From Desulfovibrio oxyclinae DSM 11498 (GTDB taxonomy: Bacteria > Desulfobacterota > Desulfovibrionia > Desulfovibrionales > Desulfovibrionaceae), in NCBI RefSeq assembly GCF_000375485.1, contig NZ_AQXE01000002.1, forward strand, positions 199,540-255,051: a stretch of 55,512 nucleotides of DNA, written 5' to 3'. The translations under genes were made by a program, and so were the position numbers. Under the pieces are notes generated by a model. The model was not told the origin of the DNA, did not search any database, and saw nothing but the letters and a program-made list of their open reading frames with translations. Below, piece after piece: positions 21,773 to 32,553 of the stretch (positions are counted from its first letter, which is position 1; the number at the start of each line of letters is the position of its first letter).

Positions 21773-24169
21773 ATGCTTGTCAGTTTCAATTGGTTGCGTG
21801 AGTTCGTGCCCTTCGAGGGCGAGGCTCAGGAGTTGGGTGATCGCCTGACCATGCTCGGTCTCGAACTGGATTCCATCGAGGACCCGTTCGAGTCGATCAA
21901 GGATATAGTTGTCGGCCATGTGGTGGAGTGCGCAAAGCACCCCGAGGCCGACAAACTCTCGGTCTGCACGGTGGATCTCGGCGACGAGACCGTGGACATC
22001 GTCTGCGGCGCCCCCAACGTGGGCAAGGGACAGCTCGTTCCCGTCGCCAAGGTCGGCACCACCCTGCCCGACGGCCTCAAGATCAAGAAGGCCAAGCTGC
22101 GCGGCGTCAAGTCGTTCGGCATGATCTGCTCCGAGCGGGAGCTCGGGCTTTCCGACGATCACGAAGGCATCTGGGTGCTGCCGGAGAACCTCAAAGTCGG
22201 CGCCAAGCTCGTGGACGAACTCAACCTTGAGCGCACCGTCCTCGACTTCGACATCACGCCCAACCGCGCCGACTGCCTCTCCATCCTCGGATTTGCCCGT
22301 GAAACCGCGCTGGCGTTCGACCTGCCGCTGACCATGCCCAAGCTGGATCTTAAGGAAGCCGGCGGCAATGCGGCTGACGAGGTCAAAATCCTTATCGACG
22401 ACCCCGAGCTCTGCCCCCTCTATCAGGCGCGTGTGCTCAATAACGTCACTGTGGGCAAGTCCCCGGACTGGATGCGTTTCCGCCTGTTCTCCGTGGGACA
22501 GCGTCCCATCGGCAACATCGTGGACGTGACCAACTACATTCTTTTCGAACTGGGCCAGCCTCTGCACGCCTTTGATCTGAACCGCATAGAGGACGCCACC
22601 ATCCGCGTGGCGCCGGCCGAAGACGGCATGCGCTTCACCACCCTCGACGGTCAGGAGCGCAAGCTGCTCTCCAGCGACCTGCTCATCTGGGACGGCAAGA
22701 AGCCGGTGGCGCTCGCGGGCGTCATGGGCGGGCTCAACTCCGAGATGCAAAATGACAGCACCAACGTGCTGCTCGAATCCGCGGTCTTCCGCCCCGGCAC
22801 CATCCGCAAGACAGCCCGCAGGCTGGCCCTGCCCAGTGACGCGTCCTATCGTTTCGAACGCGGCGTGGATCAGGTCATGAACTCGTTCGCCATGAACCGC
22901 GCGGCGCAGCTTATGTCCGAAGTGGCAGGCGGGACCGTCATGTCCGGTGTGGCAAAGAACGAGCCCAAACCGTGGCAGGACCGTACCCTCGGATACCGTC
23001 ACGACAAGTGCATGTCCCTGCTCGGGCTGGATCTTGATCAGGATTTCGCCAAGAAGGTCTTCACCCTTGAAGGCTGCAAGGTGGACGACTCCGATTCCGC
23101 GAATTGGAAGGTGGACACGCCATCCCATCGCCTGGACCTTGAACGCGAGGTGGATCTGTACGAAGAGGTCGGCCGTGTCTACGGGCTGGACCGCATTGAG
23201 GCCAAGCTGCCGCGCGTGGCCAAGAGCCTTGAAGGCACCGTCACCGCCGAGACGGAATACGGTTTCGTCAAGGGCCTGAAGTACTGGGGCATGGGCGTGG
23301 GGCTGAATGAAGCCATCAACTACAGCTTTGTTGGCGGCGAAGATCTCGACCGCCTGAACCTGCCCGAGGAAGGCCGCGTGCCCATCGCCAACCCGCTCTC
23401 CGAGGATCAGAACGTCATGCGTTCGGACCTCGCTCCGGGGTTGCTGAACACGCTCAAGCACAACCTGGCGCAGGGCAATACGCACATCCGCGTATTCGAG
23501 GTGGCCCGCAAGTTCACTGCCGACAGCGAATCCGACACGCAGACGCGAGAGAATCTGCGCCTCGGCATCCTGCTGTACGGCGCCCGTCACGCCAATGAAT
23601 GGCCGTGGCCCGCAGAGGACGCGGATTACCTCGATCTCAAGGGACATGTGGAGCACCTGCTGGACAACCATTTCAAGCTGCCCGCCTGCTGCTTCTCCCT
23701 CGTTGAGAATCACGCCTACCTCGAACCTTGCGTGGACGTGCGCGTGTGCGATCGTTCCGTTGGATTCATGGGCCGCGTCAAGGACGACATCGCGGACTTC
23801 TACCATGCACGCAAGGACGTCTGGCTGGCGGACGTCGATGCTCAGGCGCTGCGTGAGCTTCGCGACGAGCACGTCATCAAGTTCAACGAACTGCCCAAGT
23901 TCCCGCCGAGCCGTCGCGACGTGACCCTCGTCTGTCCCATGGACCTCAATGCGGGCACTGTGGTGGACACCATCAACGAGATGAAGCTGCCGCTGCTGGA
24001 ATCCGTGGAACTTGTGGCCGAATTCATCCCCGAGGGCGAAGATCGCCGCAACCTGTCCTTCCGCCTGACCTACCGTCACGCGAACAAGACCCTCAAGGAC
24101 AAGGAAGTGGACAAACAGCACAAACGCCTCGTGGACGAACTGGTCGAGAAGCTTCCGGTCAGCGTCTAG
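21773..24169 (+). CDS. pheT: Phenylalanyl-tRNA synthetase, beta subunit
   Basis: The 798-residue beta subunit binds tRNA-Phe and edits mischarged Tyr-tRNA. Domains in order: N-terminal part, EMAP/tRNA-binding domain (about 40-150), B3/B4 editing domain (about 210-385, containing VDVTNYILFELGQPLHAFDL), B5 (about 405-475), a catalytic-like core (480-685) and the C-terminal ferredoxin-fold anticodon-binding domain (about 705-798, KFPPSRRDVTLV). No strong Shine-Dalgarno lies before the ATG, so the start rests on the family N terminus (MLVSFNWLREFV). No ihfA follows, unlike the E. coli operon; a terminator ends it. Confidence 0.96.
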   Translation: MLVSFNWLREFVPFEGEAQELGDRLTMLGLELDSIEDPFESIKDIVVGHVVECAKHPEADKLSVCTVDLGDETVDIVCGAPNVGKGQLVPVAKVGTTLPDGLKIKKAKLRGVKSFGMICSERELGLSDDHEGIWVLPENLKVGAKLVDELNLERTVLDFDITPNRADCLSILGFARETALAFDLPLTMPKLDLKEAGGNAADEVKILIDDPELCPLYQARVLNNVTVGKSPDWMRFRLFSVGQRPIGNIVDVTNYILFELGQPLHAFDLNRIEDATIRVAPAEDGMRFTTLDGQERKLLSSDLLIWDGKKPVALAGVMGGLNSEMQNDSTNVLLESAVFRPGTIRKTARRLALPSDASYRFERGVDQVMNSFAMNRAAQLMSEVAGGTVMSGVAKNEPKPWQDRTLGYRHDKCMSLLGLDLDQDFAKKVFTLEGCKVDDSDSANWKVDTPSHRLDLEREVDLYEEVGRVYGLDRIEAKLPRVAKSLEGTVTAETEYGFVKGLKYWGMGVGLNEAINYSFVGGEDLDRLNLPEEGRVPIANPLSEDQNVMRSDLAPGLLNTLKHNLAQGNTHIRVFEVARKFTADSESDTQTRENLRLGILLYGARHANEWPWPAEDADYLDLKGHVEHLLDNHFKLPACCFSLVENHAYLEPCVDVRVCDRSVGFMGRVKDDIADFYHARKDVWLADVDAQALRELRDEHVIKFNELPKFPPSRRDVTLVCPMDLNAGTVVDTINEMKLPLLESVELVAEFIPEGEDRRNLSFRLTYRHANKTLKDKEVDKQHKRLVDELVEKLPVSV

Positions 24170-24189
24170 GGTTCCGATCCATATCAATA

Positions 24190-24219
24190 CAAAAGACCCC
24201 GCCGAAGCGGGGTCTTTTG
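24190..24219. terminator. Bidirectional terminator between pheT and the BON lipoprotein gene
   Basis: CAAAAGACCCCGC (24190-24202) pairs perfectly with GCGGGGTCTTTTG (24207-24219) around a CGAA loop. A and T flanks let it work on both strands for the two convergent operons. Confidence 0.93.
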
Positions 24220-24246
24220 TTATCCTATGCGAAAGTGCGTGCTTGT

Positions 24247-24891
24247 TTATTTGGCGACTGTCTCGGCGTCGGATGCATTGTCTTCGGGATCTGGATCATC
24301 CGGCATGGCCACTCTGACGTAATCGACCACGTCTGTGATGCCGGCAATGTCGTGAGCCTTGCCGAGTGCCGCGCGTTTATCCTCTTCGGACCTGACCAGA
24401 CCGGTCACCACGGCCGTGCCCCCGAACACGTTTCCGTGAACGCGTTGTCCTTCTGCCGAGGATATACGTTTCAGTGCAGACTGGAGGCGGCGCGTGCGGT
24501 CACGGTCCTGGATGGTATTTTCCGATGGAGGGAAGAAACGGCAGGTGAGGCGTTTCAGCCCCTGCACGGAGCTGGCAATGCGTATGGCGCTGTCAGCCCA
24601 TTCCCTGTCCGGAGCCGGGCCGGTCAGGTAGCCGTGTGCGTTGTAGACGTGAACCGTCAGCCCGAGGTAGCCGTTCATGCGCAGCCGCTCGCGGATGCGC
24701 CGTTGGAGCGTTTCGTCGATGCAGCCATAGTTGCTGTTGAAGTCCACGCGGCCCTTGGGTGCGTGCTCGTCCACCAGCACCGCGACGTCGTACCCGGTCT
24801 TTCCCATGCCGGCCACTTGCAGCGCGGGTGCGGCGCAGGCGGTGAGGATGCAGACGGTCAGCAGGGCGAGCAGTCTTGACATGGCGGACAT
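24247..24891 (-). CDS. BON-domain lipoprotein
   Basis: This 214-residue protein has a lipoprotein signal (lipobox LTAC, Cys19). A first BON-like region (about 60-110) and a second (about 130-200, ending GITDVVDYVRVAMP) follow, resembling the layout of the outer-membrane lipoprotein DolP/YraP and OsmY-like proteins. BON domains bind phospholipids. GAGG lies 5 bases before the ATG at 24891. It is probably the last gene of the minus-strand envelope operon (35 bases after the glycosyltransferase). An acidic tail of about 15 residues ends the protein. Confidence 0.85.
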   Translation of the reverse strand: MSAMSRLLALLTVCILTACAAPALQVAGMGKTGYDVAVLVDEHAPKGRVDFNSNYGCIDETLQRRIRERLRMNGYLGLTVHVYNAHGYLTGPAPDREWADSAIRIASSVQGLKRLTCRFFPPSENTIQDRDRTRRLQSALKRISSAEGQRVHGNVFGGTAVVTGLVRSEEDKRAALGKAHDIAGITDVVDYVRVAMPDDPDPEDNASDAETVAK

Positions 24892-24926
24892 CGCTACCTC
24901 GTACAGCGGTTATGGCGTTATGAGGA

Positions 24927-26567
24927 TCAGTTCATTTCCGGGCTGTCCTTGAGGAACAGCAGATATCGTTGTCCGGAGATCATCTGCCTGTCCACAGGCA
25001 AAAGGAATTCCGGTTTCGGGTCGATCTCTTCCCAGTGCTTCACGCGAATGATGAGCGCGGCCTTGTCATTGGCTTCCAGCTCCGCCTCAATCGTCTCCCA
25101 GTTGTGGGACTCGAAGAGTTCTTGCTCGGAATAATAGGAGAAGATGCCCGAATAGATTTTGTAAGCCATGGGCTCATAGCCGCGCTCGGCATAGTCCTTG
25201 AGGATCAGCGCCTGCCGCTTGGGACTGAGGGCTTTGTCCAGCGACGGGGCCATAAGGGTCCCCACGGGCAGCAGCCAGAGGGTGACCACGAGCGGCATGA
25301 GCAACAATCCCGGTTTCCAGCCTCTGTCCGCGACATACCAGAGCGCGCCGGCAGCCGCCAGCAGGACGCTCCCGGCGATGCCCGCGCCCCTGAGCTGGGT
25401 CGGGAGCGGGAACAGGTCGCCGCCGAAAAGCAGGGCTGCGCCGAGCAGGGCAAACAGGCCGGCCGATGCCAGCCAGACGCGCCGGACTCTGTCGGACGAC
25501 CAGCGCGAAAGAGCGTCCGCCGTGATGATCGCCAAGGGCGGGAACATGGGCAGGATGTAGATCAGCACCTTGCCGGAAAGCGACGAGAGAAACACGAAGA
25601 TGCTTACGGCCATGATCCAGCTGTAGGTCAGATGCCCGGCGCGCTTGCGTCCTTGCCAGATGTTCGTCCAGAACGATTCCTTGAGCAGTTTGCGGAAGGG
25701 GACCCCGGCAAGCGTCAGCGTCCACGGGAGCCATGCGGCCGGAAGGGCGATGAAGTAGTATTCCCAGCCTTCCTTGTGATGGAAGGTGTTGGTGGCGCGC
25801 TTGAGCACGTGCTTGCCCAGCACCTGATCGAAAAGGTAGTCGAAACCGCCCATGACCCAGACCACGCCGCCCAGCCACAGGGCCAGCATCCCGATCATGG
25901 CGCCGAATCCGATGAGCGTGTTGCGGTGGAGGAAGCGTTTCAGGTTGCCGTTCCAGAGCAGGAAGACAAGCGTGGTCAGCACCGGGAACAGGAATCCGAG
26001 CGGCCCCTTAATGAGCGTTGCCACGCCCGCGAGCAGGAAGCCCCACACGGGCCAAAGCCCCGGCCGGTCCGTGGCGTATGCCTTGAAGAACGCGGCGTGC
26101 GAGGCGAGAATGAAGGCCCCGAACAGCAGGTCCATGCGCGAATAGTGGAACAGCGCGCACAGGAACAGTGAGCTGAGAAGAATCAGTGCGCTGCCGAGGC
26201 TGGTGCCGCGTCCTGCGCCGATGGTTCTCGCCAGCAGGTACCCTGCATATACGAAAAGCAAACCGGACAGGGCCGAGCCGATGAAGAACACCGTAGGCAT
26301 GTCCGCCGGGGTGAGCTTGTCGATGACCCAAAGGAACCAGAAATATACCGGTGGCTTGTCGGGATACGGTTGGCCGTTGAGCGCCAGCACGAGCCAGTCG
26401 CCCTTTACCGCGAGGTTGCGGTAGGCGTCAGCATAGCGGACCTCGTCGGAGAACCACAGGGCGCGGTTGTTGAGCGAATGAAAGGTCTGGGCAAGGACCG
26501 TGAGGGTCATGACCAGCCAGGGATGGCGTTCGCAGGCGTTCCAGATGCGTGCGGTCAGTTCTTTCAT
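24927..26567 (-). CDS. ArnT/PMT-family membrane glycosyltransferase
   Basis: This 546-residue polytopic inner-membrane protein has about 10-12 helices. The first periplasmic loop carries the catalytic-type Asp-Glu (WFSDEVRYADAYRNL, about 39-53) and the family-typical YPDKPPVYFW near 68-77; KGPLGFLFP follows near 186. ArnT and related GT83 enzymes move a sugar from undecaprenyl phosphate onto lipid A or other envelope acceptors. It starts 3 bases after the PAP2 stop, so the two are closely coupled, which fits undecaprenyl-phosphate recycling by the PAP2 enzyme. The sugar and acceptor are unknown. Confidence 0.87.
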   Translation of the reverse strand: MKELTARIWNACERHPWLVMTLTVLAQTFHSLNNRALWFSDEVRYADAYRNLAVKGDWLVLALNGQPYPDKPPVYFWFLWVIDKLTPADMPTVFFIGSALSGLLFVYAGYLLARTIGAGRGTSLGSALILLSSLFLCALFHYSRMDLLFGAFILASHAAFFKAYATDRPGLWPVWGFLLAGVATLIKGPLGFLFPVLTTLVFLLWNGNLKRFLHRNTLIGFGAMIGMLALWLGGVVWVMGGFDYLFDQVLGKHVLKRATNTFHHKEGWEYYFIALPAAWLPWTLTLAGVPFRKLLKESFWTNIWQGRKRAGHLTYSWIMAVSIFVFLSSLSGKVLIYILPMFPPLAIITADALSRWSSDRVRRVWLASAGLFALLGAALLFGGDLFPLPTQLRGAGIAGSVLLAAAGALWYVADRGWKPGLLLMPLVVTLWLLPVGTLMAPSLDKALSPKRQALILKDYAERGYEPMAYKIYSGIFSYYSEQELFESHNWETIEAELEANDKAALIIRVKHWEEIDPKPEFLLPVDRQMISGQRYLLFLKDSPEMN

Positions 26568-26570
26568 GCC

Positions 26571-27176
26571 TTATTTCCGTGAAAAGGTGTAGATTGCGAC
26601 GATGGACACGGAGCCGAGCAGCCAGCCGAAAAAGACGTCGGACGGGTGGTGCATGCCGAGATAGATGCGCGAGAATCCCACCAGAGCGATCCCCACGCCC
26701 AGGGCGAGGCTAAGCCAGTGTCTTCCGCAGAACAGGGCAAGGGCCCCGGCAGCGCCGGTGATCTCGGTGGTATGCCCGGACGGCAGTGAGTGGTTCGCGC
26801 CGCTGCTGGTGAGCGGGTCGAAGAACATTCCTTCCCCGGGGCGCGGCCTGCCGATGGTCATCTTGAGAAATCGAACGGTGATCAGCGCGATGAGCAGCTG
26901 CACGATGATGTAGACGAAGAAGAACCGTTTCGTTCTCGCGTCGCCGCGTCTCCATGCAACAATGAGCATGGCCAGAAACACCACGTAGAAGAACGGGTTC
27001 CCGAAGTCGGTCACGAAGTTCATGAACTGGGTCATTTCGGGATGATCCGCCCGGAAGGTGGAAAAGAAGGAGACCACTTCCGCTTCGGTGCCTATCAGCG
27101 TCACCGTGGCGGCGAGCGCGGCAAGAAGGGGCAGCGAGGTCAGCAGCCAATCGACGAGAGGGCGTGCTCGATTCAT
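26571..27176 (-). CDS. PAP2-family membrane phosphatase
   Basis: This 201-residue protein has about six transmembrane helices and all three PAP2 motifs: KMTIGRPRP (about 105-113), PSGHTTE (about 132-138) and SRIYLGMHHPSDV (about 169-181). PAP2 enzymes in the inner membrane remove phosphate from lipid phosphates such as undecaprenyl pyrophosphate or phosphatidylglycerol phosphate. The overlap-like spacing with the ArnT-like gene suggests that it supplies or recycles its lipid carrier (inference). The Shine-Dalgarno is weak. Confidence 0.92.
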   Translation of the reverse strand: MNRARPLVDWLLTSLPLLAALAATVTLIGTEAEVVSFFSTFRADHPEMTQFMNFVTDFGNPFFYVVFLAMLIVAWRRGDARTKRFFFVYIIVQLLIALITVRFLKMTIGRPRPGEGMFFDPLTSSGANHSLPSGHTTEITGAAGALALFCGRHWLSLALGVGIALVGFSRIYLGMHHPSDVFFGWLLGSVSIVAIYTFSRK

Positions 27177-27191
27177 TGAATGTCCGTGGGG

Positions 27192-27407
27192 TTATTCGGT
27201 GCCGGATTCGTTTTCGGGAAAGGCTTCCCAAGTGTAGCGTTCCCAGACTTCGCGGGAAGCGCCGAGCTCCTGCAGGATGTCGTGCAGTTCTCGGCCTTCC
27301 TTTTTCCAGTACTTGTACTCATGCTCGGCGCACTCGAAAGGAATCACGAGATCGCCGTTTTCATCGAAATAGGGTTTGCCAGTGTCCATGGGTCGGGACC
27401 ATTTCAC
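27192..27407 (-). CDS. Small acidic protein of unknown function
   Basis: This 71-residue soluble protein has a readable composition (FDENGDLVIPFECAEHEYKYW, then ASREVWERYTWEAF) but no motif I recognise. An alternative start at 27389 (MDTGKPY) would shorten it by six residues; neither start has a clear Shine-Dalgarno. It ends 15 bases before the PAP2 gene, so it is the probable first gene of the envelope operon. Confidence 0.6.
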   Translation of the reverse strand: MKWSRPMDTGKPYFDENGDLVIPFECAEHEYKYWKKEGRELHDILQELGASREVWERYTWEAFPENESGTE

Positions 27408-27437
27408 GAAACGGGCCGGAATTCAAGATGCAAAGGG

Positions 27438-27476
27438 CGAAACCCCGGCAGGAGACGTTCCGTGCCGGGGGTTTCG
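27438..27476 (-). terminator. Hairpin downstream of the DUF115 gene
   Basis: CGAAACCCCGGCA (27438-27450) pairs with TGCCGGGGGTTTCG (27463-27476) with one bulged G. It lies just after the minus-strand stop at 27494. The following T content is modest, so termination may be partial. Confidence 0.6.
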
Positions 27477-27493
27477 CGTATCAAGCTGGATGG

Positions 27494-29257
27494 TTACGCG
27501 GCCTGTGTGTCGCAGACGAAGCGGTCTACTTCGCGCACCTTTTTGATGATGGATTTGGAGATGCGTTTGAACTCGCCGAAGTCGCGAGGTTCGTACTTCG
27601 CCTTGGCGCGGGTCAGCCCTGCGAGGTTCAGCGTCTCGTTGAAGAGATACGGCAGATACACGGGGTTTTGCTTCACGAAGAAATCCACTTCCTGAAGCGC
27701 CTTGTGAATCTCCTGCTGATTGTTGTTGCAGTTGCGGAAGAGCTTGCCGAGCCGTTTTTCGATGTGCCTGAGTGAATTGGACCACTGATGGCTCTCGGGC
27801 CGGATCTGCATGGTGTGGTTCATGGTGCGGCACTGGTAAAGCTCGTCCATGAAACGTTCCACCGAGCCGGGGGCGGACGAGAACGCGCCCTGCGCCCATG
27901 CCTCCTGAAGCGTCATCCTGCGGCTGCCTTCGATGGGAGCGCCCCCGCCGTACACGTTGTAGACCGGGAAAGGCGCCTTCTTGAGGTCTTCTTCCAGATC
28001 GCGCTTGGCGCTGAGATACTGCGGCGTGGAGATGATCTCCTGCCCGTCCATGTTGCGCAGTTTCTGGTGCTTGGCGGGATTGAACTCGAAATTGCGGTTG
28101 GTGGCGTGGTGCCCCTCGGCATGGGAGCGCTGGTTGATCCACGCGAAATCCTGCCCAACGAGCGTGATGTGGCCGACTCCGAGCCAGCGAAGCAGCCGGG
28201 CCAGCGTCAGGGAGACGTTACCGCCCGCGTCCAGAACCAGCTCACGTCCCTTCATCAGATACGTGCCGAGGCCGCCGACGGTCCACAGCGGGATGGTGGG
28301 GCCGGGGTAGTGCTCAAGCACGTACGGGTCCACCTTGGTGGAGTAGATGAGCGGCACGTCGCGGGCGAACTCAGGGTCGAGCCTGTCGTAGATTTTGCGC
28401 ATGGAACCGTCGAAGTCCAACGCCATGCACAGGTCCGGCTTCAGGCCGTAACGCTGCAGCACCGGCATGGTCTGCAAGGCGGTGGTGTAGAGTGCGTGGC
28501 CGCGCTCTTCCTTGAGAGCGGGGGCGTTGTCGGCAAGCGACGGGCCTGCGCCGAGGATGACAGCGCCGACTCCCGTGCCGCGGCTTTCCATTGGCTTCAG
28601 GGAACCTTCGCTCATGGCACGGCGGAAGTTGCGCAGCTCGTTGCCGACCATGACGTCCTGACGGTAACGCAGGGTGGTCAGCTCCAGCGAGAAATTTTCC
28701 AGCTTGTCGCGACAGATGCGGGCCCATTTGGCATATTCGGGGCCGAGCTGTCTGCTGGCGGTGTCCGAGCGCAGATGAATGTTGCCGTAGATGAATTGCA
28801 GGTCGAGATTCTTGATGATCTCGTACAGGTAATTCTCATCCGGCGGGCAGAAGTGCAGTTTCTTGGATCGCACGAAGGGACGGTAGTCGGTCTGCCCGAG
28901 GCAGGCGAGCAGCATCTCGGGGCGCGGCTCCAGAACGATGACCTTGTGCGAATCCGGGGAATTGGAAAGCACATGGTTCAGGCCGTAGCCCACGTTGCAG
29001 CCGACGATGAGCGTGGCGCTGGTGTGCGGCTTGTTCTGCGGAATCCAGTCCCGGTACAGGACGTTGGGCGTCATTTCGTCGAACATGCCCTTTTCCTGAC
29101 CGTCTAGCCGCCAGTCGAGGATGCCGTGCGAATTCTCGAACAGCCGTTGGTTGAGTTCCTCGGCCTCGTAGTTCTGGCTGGAGAGCCACATGTACATGGG
29201 CGGGCACAGTTCCTTGAACCCTTCTATGTTGTCCTTTAGAAACGGAAATCCGATCAT
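27494..29257 (-). CDS. DUF115 / motility-associated factor glycosyltransferase-like protein
   Basis: The 587-residue cytoplasmic protein belongs to the DUF115 (MptE-like/MAF) family; in Helicobacter, Campylobacter and Aeromonas such proteins modify flagellin with nonulosonic acids. The core reads GVGAVILGAGPSLADNAPAL, then DLCMALDFDGSM, ending at HITLVGQDFAW. The N-terminal part starts MIGFPFLKDN at 29257, with AAAGGA about 7 bases upstream; the frame stays open far upstream, but that stretch overlaps the divergent cysteine synthase and is not conserved. Its presence suggests a glycosylated flagellum, although no flagellin gene is in view. Confidence 0.85.
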   Translation of the reverse strand: MIGFPFLKDNIEGFKELCPPMYMWLSSQNYEAEELNQRLFENSHGILDWRLDGQEKGMFDEMTPNVLYRDWIPQNKPHTSATLIVGCNVGYGLNHVLSNSPDSHKVIVLEPRPEMLLACLGQTDYRPFVRSKKLHFCPPDENYLYEIIKNLDLQFIYGNIHLRSDTASRQLGPEYAKWARICRDKLENFSLELTTLRYRQDVMVGNELRNFRRAMSEGSLKPMESRGTGVGAVILGAGPSLADNAPALKEERGHALYTTALQTMPVLQRYGLKPDLCMALDFDGSMRKIYDRLDPEFARDVPLIYSTKVDPYVLEHYPGPTIPLWTVGGLGTYLMKGRELVLDAGGNVSLTLARLLRWLGVGHITLVGQDFAWINQRSHAEGHHATNRNFEFNPAKHQKLRNMDGQEIISTPQYLSAKRDLEEDLKKAPFPVYNVYGGGAPIEGSRRMTLQEAWAQGAFSSAPGSVERFMDELYQCRTMNHTMQIRPESHQWSNSLRHIEKRLGKLFRNCNNNQQEIHKALQEVDFFVKQNPVYLPYLFNETLNLAGLTRAKAKYEPRDFGEFKRISKSIIKKVREVDRFVCDTQAA

Positions 29258-29432
29258 CCTAAGGTCCTTTGCTTGCGTTTGCCGGGCTGTGTTTCTGCTG
29301 ACAGCATCAACACGCGTCACCACAACTCGCTTCATTAAATACAAATAGCATGCCAGTTGCGCCGTGCCGGATTTTGGCCTATTGTGCTCGCGTTGAATGT
29401 GCCTGAAATGTTCATTATTCCGGGGGAATAAA

Positions 29433-31712
<2,280 letters not shown>

Positions 31713-31715
31713 AAC

Positions 31716-31860
31716 GGTGCCTCCGGCGGGCCCTTCAGGCGGACCAAAGGGGCGAGCCTCCTTTGGAATCCCTGGGTTGTCAGCGGGGTTGCAGCTGCTG
31801 AATCAATGCGGCCGCACAACTCGCGTCCCAGCTGCAACCCCGCTGACGGGGATTTATGTT
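31716..31860 (+). repeat. Dispersed palindromic repeat, copy B (plus orientation)
   Basis: It begins 4 bases after the cysteine synthase fusion stop. It opens with GGTGCCTCCGGCGGG and holds hairpin CCAAAGG/CCTTTGG (31744-31766). A perfect 19-base inverted repeat follows, with arms at 31779-31797 and 31829-31847 (GTCAGCGGGGTTGCAGCTG and its complement). The sequence matches copy A at 2346-2500 over most of its length. As in copy A, the element lies directly 3' of a gene in the sense orientation. Confidence 0.85.
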
Positions 31861-32202
31861 CTGTGGTTCTTGGCTGACGAACTCTGTTAACCAGACTACA
31901 TCCCGAGGAGCTCTTTGGTGCACAAGCTCCCCACTAGAAACCCAACAGACCATCCACTCCCGCCAACAAAGTACCTAAGCAATGCCGATTGAGGCATAGA
32001 GGCTCTTTTGACCGGTCCCGCAGATCCGGGTGGTGTCTGTAGCCACAGACGTTTCGCCCTGAGCAGTGACCGCGTCATAGGGCCTCTCGCCGAGAGCTGC
32101 GGCTCCCCTCAAAAAAGCGCAGTTTTTGCCTTCTTTTTTCTGCGCCAGCAAAAAAGAAGGTCGGCCAACAGGCCGAAACCTGCAACTCATGCAAAACAAC
32201 AA
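31861..32202. other. Non-coding stretch with several hairpins
   Basis: No credible gene is present: short open frames lack ribosome sites and family resemblance. Visible structures are GTCTGT/ACAGAC (32035-32050), GCGCAG/CTGCGC (32117-32122 and 32140-32145) and CCTTCTTTTTT/AAAAAAGAAGG (32129-32139 and 32150-32160). The last two exclude each other. The A/T-run hairpin resembles repeats I have seen in other GC-rich proteobacterial genomes. Confidence 0.55.
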
Positions 32203-32290
32203 TGCCTCCGGCGGCCCCTTCAGCGGGACCAAATGGCCGCCGCTCTTTGCCGAGTGCAGGGTAGCGCCCTGACCGCCGGAGGCTCTTTCG
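32203..32290 (+). repeat. Diverged third copy of the dispersed repeat
   Basis: It starts with TGCCTCCGGCGG and continues with CCCTTCAGCGGGACCAAA, similar to copy B, then has a GCAGGG/CCCTG(A) palindrome similar to copy A. It lacks the long 19-base arms. CCTCCGG at its start and CCGGAGG near its end form an inverted pair. Confidence 0.6.
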
Positions 32291-32310
32291 TTACGTGAGG
32301 GGGAGACAAG

Positions 32311-32344
32311 AGAAAACGGAGCCGCCGAAGTGGCTCCGTTTTCT
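32311..32344. terminator. Strong hairpin terminator in intergenic DNA
   Basis: AGAAAACGGAGCC (32311-32323) pairs perfectly with GGCTCCGTTTTCT (32332-32344). On the plus strand no gene ends within 600 bases, so it would terminate a non-coding transcript or read-through from the cysteine synthase. On the minus strand it may end msrAB, whose stop is 210 bases away. The 32345-32553 stretch holds nothing else I recognise and is AT-richer than average. Confidence 0.8.
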
Positions 32345-32553
32345 TGTGGGTGACCCACGAGGGGGTGAGGGTCACCGGAGATGACGCCATGCTATCCTGG
32401 GCGGGATATGGATCGGACGGATATCCCGCGACGGTTTGCACGGTAAAGCCGAATATCGACTTGTTGATAACAGGCTATCGTACAAATCCGCCCTTGGCAA
32501 GTACATACTCCGATCTTTTACGCCTTAGGCTATTATAATAACCACTCTAAATC

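Noticed and set aside
31716..31860. Possible insertion sequence ends
   Set aside because: The inverted arms enclose only about 30 bases, there is no transposase, and no target duplication is visible.
31896..32358. Short open frames in the 31.9-32.4 kb intergenic stretch
   Set aside because: They have no ribosome sites, overlap palindromes, and resemble translations of dispersed repeats.
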